A stretch of 64,000 nt of DNA, from positions 2,046,001 to 2,110,000 of the forward strand of contig NZ_VWWO01000002.1 in NCBI RefSeq assembly GCF_011752935.1. Reading direction: 5' to 3'. Each line of letters begins with the position of its first letter. Within the stretch, counting starts at the first letter, position 1. The notes below the pieces were generated by a model. It was not told the origin of the DNA, did not search any database, and saw only the letters and a list, made by a program, of their open reading frames with translations. A program made the translations under genes and the position numbers. This document shows positions 18,801 to 30,800 of the stretch, piece by piece. Origin of the DNA: Chitinophaga sp. Cy-1792. Its GTDB lineage: Bacteria > Bacteroidota > Bacteroidia > Chitinophagales > Chitinophagaceae.

Positions 18801-21800
18801 ATGTAACAGAACATCGCCATTCACACTGACAGCTACACCAGTACCTACTACCGGTAACATCGCACAGGTAGGTACATGGACTGTGATTTATAAAGGTTCC
18901 AATACCGCTCCTACTCCTTCTGACATCCACAATCCGGCAGCAACCATCACGGTTCCTGTTGGTGACAGTGTTCAGCTGGTATGGACAGTAACTTCTGGTA
19001 ACTGTGCCGCTACTACTGATACCGTAGCAATCTATAACTACGCGGTAGCAGCTACTGCCAATGCAGGTGCTGACCAGAAAGAATGTAACAGAACTGCGCC
19101 ATTCCAACTTGCGGCTACACCACTTCCTACTACCGGTAATATTCCACAGGTAGGTACATGGACAGTAATCTATAAAGGTTCCAACACCGCACCAGTTCCT
19201 TCATCTTATACTAAACCTGATGCAACCATTACTGTTGCACCTGGTGACAGTGTTCAACTGGTATGGACGGTAACTTCCGGTAACTGTGCTGCTACTACCG
19301 ATACCGTAGCGATTTACAACTACGCGGCTGCAGCGAAAGCTAATGCAGGTCCGGACCAGAAAGAATGTAACAGAACAACTGCATTCAACCTGGCTGCTAC
19401 GCCAGTGCCTACTACCGGTAACATTCCACAGGTAGGTACATGGACAGTGATTTATAAAGGTTCCAATACTGCTCCGGTTCCTTCTGACATTCACAATCCG
19501 GCAGCAACTATCACTGTTCCTGTTGGTGACAGTGTTCAGCTGGTATGGACAGTAACCTCTGGTAACTGTGCTGCTACTACCGATACCGTAGCGATTTACA
19601 ACTATCCTGCTACTGCCAAAGCTAACGCAGGTGCTGACCAGAAAGAATGTAACAGAACATCGCCATTCACCCTGACAGCAACACCAGTGCCTACTACCGG
19701 TAATATTCCACAGGTAGGTACATGGACCGTTATTTATAAAGGTTCCAATACTGCACCGGTTCCTTCTGACATCCACAATCCGGCAGCAACTATCACCGTT
19801 CCTGTTGGTGACAGTGTTCAGCTGGTTTGGACAGTAACTTCTGGTAACTGTGCAGCTACTACTGATACCGTAGCAATCTACAACTACGCGGAAGCAGCGA
19901 AAGCTAACGCAGGTGCTGACCAGAAAGAATGTAACAGAACTACTGCATTCAACCTGGCTGCTACGCCGGTGCCTACTACCGGTAACATTCCACAGGTAGG
20001 TACATGGACTGTGATTTATAAAGGTTCCAATACTGCACCGGTTCCTTCTGACATCCACAATCCAACAGCAACGATTACCGTTCCTGTTGGTGACAGTGTT
20101 CAGCTGGTTTGGACAGTAACTTCCGGTAACTGTGCCGCTACTACCGATACCGTAGCGATTTACAACTACCCTGCTACTGCCAAAGCTAACGCAGGTGCTG
20201 ACCAGAAAGAATGTAACAGAACAACTGCATTCGACCTGGCTGCTACACCTGTGCCTACTACCGGAAACATTCCACAGGTAGGTACATGGACCGTGATTTA
20301 TAAAGGTTCCAACGCAGCGCCGGTTCCTTCTGACATCCACAATCCAACAGCAACGATTACCGTTCCTGTTGGTGACAGTGTTCAGCTGGTTTGGACAGTA
20401 ACCTCTGGTAACTGTGCCGCTACTACCGATACCGTAGCTATTTACAACTACCCTGCTACGGCCAAAGCTAACGCAGGTGCTGACCAGAAAGAATGTAACA
20501 GAACATCGCCATTCACACTGACAGCTACACCAGTGCCTACTACCGGTAACATACCACAGGTAGGTACATGGACTGTTATCTATAAAGGTTCCAATACCAC
20601 TCCGGTTCCTTCTGACATTCACAATCCGGCAGCAACCATTACGGTTCCTGTTGGTGACAGTGTGCAACTGGTTTGGACAGTAACCTCTGGTAACTGTGCT
20701 GCTACTACTGATACCGTAGCTATTTACAACTACGCGGCAGCAGCTACTGCCAATGCAGGTGCTGACCAGAAAGAATGTAACAGAACAACTGCATTCAACC
20801 TGGCTGCTACGCCAGTGCCTACTACCGGTAATATTCCGCAGGTAGGTACATGGACAGTGATCTATAAAGGTTCCAATACCGCTCCGGTTCCTTCTGACAT
20901 CCACAATCCAACAGCAACCATCACGGTTCCTGTTGGTGACAGTGTTCAGCTGGTTTGGACAGTAACTTCTGGTAACTGTGCTGCTACTACCGATACCGTA
21001 GCGATTTACAACTACCCTGCTACTGCTACTGCTAAAGCGGGTGCTGACCAGAAAGAATGTAACAGAACTACTGCATTCAACCTGGCTGCTACGCCAGTAC
21101 CTACTACCGGTAACATTCCACAGGTAGGTACATGGACTGTTATCTATAAAGGTTCCAATACCGCTCCTGCTCCTTCTGACATCCACAATCCGGCAGCAAC
21201 GATCACCGTTCCTGTTGGTGACAGTGTTCAGCTAGTTTGGACAGTAACTTCCGGTAACTGTACCGCTACTACCGACACCGTAGCGATTTACAACTACGCG
21301 GCAGCAGCGAAAGCTAATGCAGGTGCGGACCAGAAAGAATGTAACAGAACAACTGCATTCAACCTGGCTGCTACGCCGGTGCCTACTACCGGTAACATTC
21401 CACAGGTAGGTACATGGACTGTGATTTATAAAGGTTCCAATACCGCTCCAGTTCCTTCTGACATCCACAATCCAGCAGCAACGATTACCGTTCCTGTTGG
21501 TGACAGTGTTCAGCTGGTTTGGACAGTAACTTCCGGTAACTGTGCCACTACTACCGATACCGTAGCGATTTACAACTACCCTGCTACTGCTACTGCTAAA
21601 GCGGGTGCTGACCAGAAAGAATGTAACAGAACTACTGCATTCAACCTGGCTGCTACGCCAGTACCTACTACCGGTAACATCGCGCAGGTAGGTACATGGA
21701 CTGTTATCTATAAAGGTTCCAATACCGCTCCTGCTCCTTCTGACATCCACAATCCGGCAGCAACGATTACCGTTCCTGTTGGTGACAGTGTTCAGCTGGT

Positions 21801-24800
21801 TTGGACAGTAACCTCTGGTAACTGTGCTGCTACTACCGATACCGTAGCGATCTACAACTACCCTGCTACTGCCAAAGCTAACGCAGGTGCTGACCAGAAA
21901 GAATGTAACAGAACATCGCCATTCACCCTGACAGCTACACCAGTGCCTACTACCGGTAATATTCCACAGGTAGGTACATGGACCGTGATCTATAAAGGTT
22001 CCAATACCGCTCCGGTTCCTTCTGACATCCACAATCCGGCAGCAACGATCACCGTTCCTGTTGGTGACAGTGTTCAGCTGGTTTGGACAGTAACCTCTGG
22101 TAACTGTGCTGCTACTACCGACACCGTAGCGATTTACAACTATCCTGCTACTGCTAAAGCTAACGCAGGTGCTGACCAGAAAGAATGTAACAGAACAACT
22201 GCATTCAACCTGGCTGCTACACCAGTGCCTACTACCGGTAATATTCCACAGGTAGGTACATGGACCGTGATCTATAAAGGTTCCAATACCGCTCCGGTTC
22301 CTTCTGACATTCACAATCCGGCAGCAAACATCACTGTCCCTGTTGGTGACAGTGTTCAGCTGGTTTGGACAGTAACTTCCGGTAACTGTGCTGCTACTAC
22401 TGATACCGTAGCGATCTACAACTACCCTGCTACTGCCAAAGCTAACGCAGGTGCTGACCAGAAAGAATGTAACAGAACATCGCCATTCACCCTGACAGCT
22501 ACACCAGTGCCTACTACCGGTAACATTCCACAGGTAGGTACATGGACAGTAATCTATAAAGGTTCCAACACAGCGCCGGTTCCTTCTGACATTCACAATC
22601 CAGCAGCAACGATCACCGTTCCTGTTGGTGACAGTGTTCAGCTGGTTTGGACAGTAACTTCCGGTAACTGTGCAGCTACTACCGATACCGTAGCAATCTA
22701 CAACTACGCGGCAGCAGCGAAAGCTAACGCGGGTGCTGACCAGAAAGAATGTAACAGAACAACTGCATTCAACCTGGCTGCTACGCCGGTGCCTACTACC
22801 GGTAACATTCCACAGGTAGGTACATGGACCGTTATTTATAAAGGTTCCAATACCGCTCCTGCTCCTTCTGACATCCACAATCCGGCAGCAACCATCACCG
22901 TTCCTGTTGGTGACAGTGTTCAGCTGGTTTGGACAGTAACTTCCGGTAACTGTGCCGCTACTACCGATACCGTAGCGATTTACAACTACGCGGCAGCAGC
23001 GAAAGCTAACGCAGGTACTGACCAGAAAGAATGTAACAGAACAACTGCATTCAACCTGGCTGCTACACCAGTGCCTACTACCGGAAACATTCCACAGGTA
23101 GGTACATGGACTGTTATCTATAAAGGTGCTAACACAGCGCCGGTTCCTTCTGACATTCACCTCGCAACAGCAACCATCACCGTTCCTGTTGGTGACAGTG
23201 TTCAGCTGGTTTGGACAGTAACTTCTGGTAACTGTGCTGCTACTACCGATACCGTAGCAATCTACAACTACGCGGTGGCAGCTACTGCCAATGCAGGTGC
23301 TGACCAGAAAGAATGTAACAGAACTACGCCGTTCACCCTGGCTGCTACGCCGGTGCCTACTACCGGAAACATTCCACAGGTAGGTACATGGACCGTTATT
23401 TATAAAGGTTACAACGCAGCGCCGGTTCCTTCTGACATTCACCTCGCAACAGCAACGATTACCGTTCCAGTTGGTGACAGTGTTCAGCTGGTTTGGACAG
23501 TAACTTCCGGTAACTGTGCTGCTACTACCGATACCGTAGCGATCTACAACTACGCGGCAGCAGCGAAAGCTAACGCAGGTGCTGACCAGAAAGAATGTAA
23601 CAGAACAACTGCATTCAACCTGGCTGCTACGCCAGTGCCTACTACCGGTAACATTCCACAGGTAGGTACATGGACAGTAATCTATAAAGGTTACAACGCA
23701 GCGCCGGTTCCTTCTGACATTCACAATCCGGCAGCAACCATCACGGTTCCTGTTGGTGACAGTGTTCAGCTGGTTTGGACAGTAACTTCCGGTAACTGTG
23801 TCGCTACTACCGATACCGTAGCGATCTACAACTACCCTGCTACTGCCAAAGCTAACGCGGGTGCTGACCAGAAAGAATGTAACAGAACTACACCGTTCAC
23901 ACTGACAGCAACTCCAGTGCCTACTACCGGTAACATTCCACAGATAGGTACATGGACCGTAATCTATAAAGGTTCCAACGCAGCGCCGGTTCCTTCTGAC
24001 ATTCACCTCGCAACAGCAACTATTACCGTTCCTGTTGGTGACAGTGTTCAGCTGGTTTGGACAGTAACTTCCGGTAACTGTGCCGCTACTACCGATACCG
24101 TAGCGATTTACAACTACGCGGCAGCAGCGAAAGCTAACGCGGGTGCTGACCAGAAAGAATGTAACAGAACTACGCCGTTCACCCTGACAGCTACACCAGT
24201 ACCTACTACCGGTAACATCGCACAGGTAGGTACATGGACTGTTATCTATAAAGGTTCCAACACAGCGCCGGTTCCTTCTGACATTCACAATCCGGCAGCA
24301 ACGATTACTGTTCCTGTAGGCGACAGCGTTCAGCTGGTATGGACAGTAACCTCTGGTAACTGTGCTGCTACTACCGATACCGTAGCAATCTACAACTACG
24401 CGGTGGCAGCTACTGCCAATGCAGGTGCTGACCAGAAAGAATGTAACAGAACTACGCCGTTCACCCTGGCTGCTACGCCGGTGCCTACTACCGGAAACAT
24501 TCCACAGGTAGGTACATGGACTGTTATCTATAAAGGTTCCAATACCGCTCCGGTTCCTTCTGACATTCACCTCGCAACAGCAACCATCACTGTTCCTGTT
24601 GGTGACAGTGTTCAGCTGGTTTGGACAGTAACCTCTGGTAACTGTGCCGTTACTACCGATACCGTAGCGATTTACAACTACCCTGCTACGGCTAAAGCTA
24701 ACGCAGGTGCTGATCAGAAAGAATGTAACAGAACATCGCCGTTCACACTGACAGCAACTCCAGTGCCTGCTACCGGTAACATTCCACAGATAGGTACATG

Positions 24801-27800
24801 GACCGTAATCTATAAAGGTGCTAACGCAGCGCCGGTTCCTTCTGACATCCACAATCCGGCAGCAACCATTACCGTTCCAGTTGGTGATAGCGTTCAATTG
24901 GTTTGGACAGTAACCTCTGGTAACTGTGCCGCTACTACCGATACCGTAGCGATCTACAACTACGCGGCAGCAGCGAAAGCTAACGCAGGTACCGACCAGA
25001 AAGAATGTAACAGAACAACTGCATTCAACCTGGCTGCTACGCCAGTGCCTACTACCGGTAACATTCCACAGGTAGGTACATGGACAGTAATCTATAAAGG
25101 TTCCAACGCAGCGCCGGTTCCTTCTGACATCCATAATCCGGCAGCAACCATCACGGTTCCTGTTGGTGACAGTGTTCAGCTGGTTTGGACAGTAACTTCC
25201 GGTAACTGTGTCGCTACTACCGATACCGTAGCGATCTACAACTACCCTGCTACTGCCAAAGCTAACGCGGGTGCTGACCAGAAAGAATGTAACAGAACTA
25301 CACCGTTCACACTGACAGCAACTCCAGTGCCTACTACCGGTAACATTCCACAGATAGGTACATGGACCGTAATCTATAAAGGTTCCAACGCAGCGCCGGT
25401 TCCTTCTGACATTCACCTCGCAACAGCAACTATTACCGTTCCTGTTGGTGACAGTGTTCAGCTGGTTTGGACAGTAACTTCCGGTAACTGTGCCGCTACT
25501 ACCGATACCGTAGCGATTTACAACTACGCGGCAGCAGCGAAAGCTAACGCGGGTGCGGACCAGAAAGAATGTAACAGAACTACTGCATTCAACCTGGCTG
25601 CTACACCAGTGCCTACTACCGGAAACATTCCACAGGTAGGTACATGGACAGTAATCTATAAAGGTTCCAATACCGCTCCAGTTCCTTCTGACATCCACAA
25701 TCCGGCAGCAACCATCACGGTTCCTGTTGGGGACAGTGTTCAGCTGGTTTGGACAGTAACTTCTGGTAACTGTGCCGCTACTACTGATACCGTAGCGATC
25801 TACAACTACCCTGCTACTGCTACTGCTAAAGCGGGTGCTGACCAGAAAGAATGTAACAGAACAACGCCATTCACCTTGGCTGCTACACCAGTGCCTACTA
25901 CCGGTAACATTCCACAGGTAGGTACATGGACCGTGATCTATAAAGGTGCTAACACAGCGCCGGTTCCTTCTGACATTCACCTCGCAACAGCAACCATCAC
26001 TGTTCCTGTTGGTGACAGTGTTCAACTGGTATGGACAGTAACTTCTGGTAACTGTGCTGCTACTACCGATACCGTAGCGATTTACAACTACCCTGCTACG
26101 GCTAAAGCTAACGCAGGTGCTGATCAGAAAGAATGTAACAGAACATCGCCGTTCACACTGACAGCAACTCCAGTGCCTACTACCGGTAACATTCCACAGA
26201 TAGGTACATGGACCGTAATCTATAAAGGTTCCAACGCAGCGCCGGTTCCTTCTGACATCCACAATCCAACAGCAACGATTACCGTTCCAGTTGGTGATAG
26301 CGTTCAGCTGGTATGGACAGTAACTTCCGGTAACTGTGCCGCTACTACCGATACCGTAGCGATCTACAACTACCCTGCTACTGCTACTGCTAAAGCGGGT
26401 GCTGACCAGAAAGAATGTAACAGAACTACGCCGTTCCAACTGGCTGCTACACCAGTACCTGCTACCGGTAATATTCCACAGGTAGGTACATGGACTGTCA
26501 TCTATAAAGGCACCAACCCTGTACCAGTGGTTTCTTCACTCAACGACCCGGCTGCAACAATTGCAGTTCCTGTTGGTGACAGTGTAAGACTGGTATGGAC
26601 CGTAACTTCCGGTAACTGTGCTGCTACTACTGATACCGTATCGATTTACAACTACGCTGTTTCAGCTACTGCTAAAGCAGGCGCTGACCAGAAAGAATGT
26701 AACAGAACTACGCCGTTCCAACTGGCTGCAACACCGGTGCCTACTACCGGTAACATTCCACAGGTAGGTACATGGACCGTGATCTATAAAGGTTCCAACG
26801 CAGCGCCGGTTCCTTCTTCGCTCATCAAACCTGATGCAACCATCACTGTTGCTCCTGGTGATAGCGTACAGTTGGTATGGACAGTAACTGCCGGTAACTG
26901 TGCTGCTACTACCGATACCGTTGCCATTTACAATTATGCTGCTACAGCAAATGCGAACGCAGGTGCTGATCAGAAAGAGTGTAACAGAACAACTCCTTTC
27001 CAACTGGCTGCAACTCCAATACCAACTACCGGAAATATTCCTCAGGTTGGTACATGGAAAGTAATCTATAAAGGAACCAACCCTGTACCAGTGGTTTCCT
27101 CGCTCAACAACCCAGCTGCAACTGTTTCAGTTCCGGTAGGTGATAGCGTTCAACTGGTATGGACAGTAACCTCTGGTAACTGTGCCGCTAATACCGACAC
27201 CATGGCTATCTATAACTACGCTCCTGCTGTAAAAGCTTACGCAGGGCTGGATAGAGAAGCTTGTCAGAAAAAAGATACCTTCCAACTGGCTGCTGATGTA
27301 CCTGCCATCACTGGTAACATCCGTCAGACAGGTAAATGGACTGTAATCTATTCCGGTAACCAACAGGTTCCTGTGCCTACTCCGGACACCGCTCATAACG
27401 CAGGTGTTTATGTACAGCCAGGTGACAGTGCAATACTGGTATGGACTGTATACAGTGGTACTTGTGCTACTACTTCGGATACCATGGTTATCAAAAACTA
27501 CGCTGCAGCAGCGAAAGCCATTGCAGGTAAAGACCTGAAAGAGTGTGAAAGACAAACCGCATTCATGCTGAATGCCACTCCACTGCCTGCAACCGGAACA
27601 ATTCCACAGGTAGGTACATGGAGTGTGGTATCCTTCACTACCCAGTCTGGTAATGCAACACCTTCTATCATCAACCCACACAGCGTAAATGCTGAAATCA
27701 ATGTACTCCCTGGCGACAGTGTTGTACTGAAATGGAAAGTGGAAGGTGGTAACTGTGCAAGCGACAGCGCAATGATCTCTGTAGTAAACTACAAGAAAGC

Positions 27801-30800
27801 TGCTGCTGCAAATGCAGGCACTAATCAAAAAATATGTGCTACGTCTAACGACTTTATCATGAACGCCAACAAACCAGATGTAACGACCGCATTTGGAACC
27901 TGGACAGTAGTTTATGGTAACGCTATCGTTAAACAAGTAAATAATTACGCTTCTCCTGTTACTGTTCCTGTTGGTGACAGCTCAGTATTACGCTGGACTA
28001 TCCACAACGGAACCTGCGACACTACCACCAGTCTTGTTACGCTTGTTAACTATAAAACTGCGAGCAAAGCAGTGGCAGGTAGCAACCAGGAAAAATGTAA
28101 CAGCAGCGATGACTTTGTAATGGCAGCTAACCAACCGGATGTTTCAACAGCATTTGGTACCTGGACAGTGGTTTCCGGTAATGCAACCATCCACGCTCCT
28201 AACGCTTACAATACAACAGTAACCGTGACTCCTGGCAACAGCGCAGTTCTCCAGTGGACTATCTACAACGGAAGCTGTACTTCTACCAGTAGCACTGTAA
28301 CGCTGATCAACTATGCCGCGGCTGACAAAGCTGATGCAGGCCCTGATCAGTCAGCATGTAACCAGGCCGCTCCATTTACCCTCGCAGCTAACAAACCAAG
28401 TGTAAGTACTGCTACCGGTATGTGGACAATCGTAAAAGGTATCGCGTCTATCTCTGACAAAAACCTTTATAACGCAACAGTAACAGTACAACCTGGCGAT
28501 ACCATCGTTCTCAGATGGACCATCTCTAACGGTAACTGTACTTCTACTGAAGATGAAGTGACCATCATCAACTACAAAAAACCTGTTGATGCCGTTGCCG
28601 GCGCTAACCAGGAACATTGCGACGACGCTAACTTCCAGATGCATGCAAGTGATCCTGGTGTAGCGGGTGCAATCGGTACCTGGATCGTAACTGGTGGCGA
28701 CAAAACGAAAGTGACTATCAGCAACGAAAATGATAAAGACGCTGTAATCACTGTTCAGGCAGGTGAAACTGTTCAGATGACATGGGTGGTTAGCAACGGT
28801 GTATGTAATGCTTCCAGCAGCAGCTTAACACTGATCAACCGTAAACCTATCCTGAACAACACCATCAGCAGCGATCAGACACTCTGTAAATCAGAAACTG
28901 CTGCTGCCCTCACTGGTGGCATCCTGACCGGCGGTAACGGTACCTATACCTACCAATGGCAGTCCAGCACCAATGGCGCAGCCGGTCCGTTCACTAATAT
29001 CAGTGGCGCAACCAACGATACCTACCAACCTGGTATCCTCGCAGCCAACACCTGGTACAGAAGACTGGTTACTTCTGGTGCTTGTATCAGCAACATCAGC
29101 AACGTGGTTAACCTGGTGGTAGTTACCCAGAATCCGATCGTAACTACTACACCGCCTTCATTCACGACCGAATGCGTCCTGAATAAAGACTATACCACCA
29201 TGTTCGGCACACCGGTATTCAGCCACACGCCGTATATCAACGAACAACTGACTGTTACCTTCAGCGATGTAACAACTATCATTAACGCATGTACGAAAAC
29301 AATCACCCGTACATGGGTTGCGATGGACAGATGCGGTCTGAGTGTGAAAACATCTCAAACAATTACAGTAGTAGATACAAAAGCTCCTGTATTCAAAACA
29401 ACTGCTCCTGCCAACGTAACTGTTGATTGTGATAAAGTACCTGCCAAAGTAAACCTCATCGCTAAAGATGATTGCGGCGGCGATATCACCATCGTTCCTG
29501 TGGAAGTAAGAAAAGATATCCCAGGCAACTGTGCCAACAGCTACCAGCTGATCCGCACATGGACCGCCAGAGATGCCTGCAACACAGGTGCTACATTAAC
29601 ACAGATTATCACTGTACAGGATACTACCCGTCCGGTGTTCACCATGCCTACTCCGGCTAATACTACCGTAGACTGTGATAAAGTACCGCAAGGCACCAAC
29701 CTCACAGCGAGCGATAACTGTACTGCCGGTGTGATTACGGCCACATTCAAAGATGTAACCGTACGTCAGCCAGGTGATTGTCAAAGCAAATACACGATCT
29801 ACCGTACCTGGACAGCTACAGACGAATGCGGTAACGCAGCCACTGTTCAGCAGATCATCAACGTACAGGATACCACCCGTCCGGTATTCAGTATGCAGGC
29901 GCCTAAAGATACCGTGGTTGATTGCGACAAAGTACCAGGATGGCCTGTTATCAGCGCTTCCGACAACTGCACAGGCAGTATTCAGGTAGTCACTAACTCT
30001 AAAATTGTTAAACTGCCTGGTTCATGCAGCGGCAGCTATGTAGAAGTAAGAACATGGACTGCTACAGATGCTTGTAACAACGTAGCTAAAATGCAGCAGA
30101 TGATCACCGTTCAGGATACGATCAAACCTGTGTTTACAATTATGCCTCCTGCCGACACAACAGTGAGCTGTGATGCAATCCCTGCTCCAGACCCTAACGT
30201 GACAGCAACAGACAATTGTAGCTCCGGTACAAGCCTGAAAGTGACCAGGACCATCACCACTGAAAGCATCCCTGGTGCTTGCGGCAACAACTACCGCATC
30301 ATCAGAACATGGACTGCCATCGATGCATGTACTAATAAAACAGTGGTTCGTCAGGTAATTACCGTGGTAGATACTACCCGTCCGGTAGTCATCGGTCAAC
30401 CAGCAGATATCACCATCTACTGTCAGGATAAAATCCCGGCTCCGGTGACACTCATCGCAACGGACAACTGTGACCCAAGCTTCCCTAAGAAAGCTACCTA
30501 CAGTGAAGATCCTTATGTGAAAGATATCTGTAAGGGTTATACCATCACCAGAAGATGGACCGTGCTCGATGCTTGTGGCAACAAAGCCAATGATGTTATC
30601 CAGCATGTATTCATCAAACCTTGTGATAAACCACAACTGAATCCGAATATCCCAACCAACTGTTCTGACAATCCTAGAATAGTCCTGGAAAGTGTAGGTA
30701 ACGTAACCCGTCCAACCTATACCCTGGTAGCAGTTACGCCTTCAAATGCAGTAACCGGCCTGCCAATGACACAGTCAGGTAACATATTCAACCTGAACGG

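Larger units (their letters stand above)
13699..27234 (+). repeat. 48 tandem 282-bp repeats inside the giant gene
   Basis: The marker GCTGA(C/T)CAG recurs from 13711 to 26965, a distance of exactly 47 x 282 bp, so all 48 units are 94 codons with no insertion or deletion. The unit reads about ANAGADQKECNRTTPF, then GNIPQVGTWTVIYKG, ATITVPVGDSVQLVWTV, TSGNCAATTDTVAIYNY. One diverged 94-residue unit flanks each side (13417-13698 and 27235-27516). Divergence rises at the 3' edge (units 46-48), the usual mark of a tandem array growing from its centre. Variation is confined to a few positions: TTPFTL/TTAFNL/TSPFTL/PFQL, NIPQ/NIAQ, SNT/ANT/SNA, IHNPAA/IHLATA/SSYTKPDA, and the linker YPATAK/YAAAAK/YAVAAT. 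Confidence 0.97.

Noticed and set aside
13771..26439. Long minus-strand open frames (up to 1735 codons) across the repeat array
   Set aside because: They are mirror images of the coding repeats: with a 282-bp period one stop-free antisense frame in the unit stays open in every copy. Their breaks fall exactly at the variant units 1410 bp apart, and the translated product is Cys/Ser/Arg-rich noise.
13699..27234. CRISPR array or other DNA-level repeat system
   Set aside because: Repeats are contiguous, 282 bp long, in frame, and lack unique spacers; they encode protein modules.
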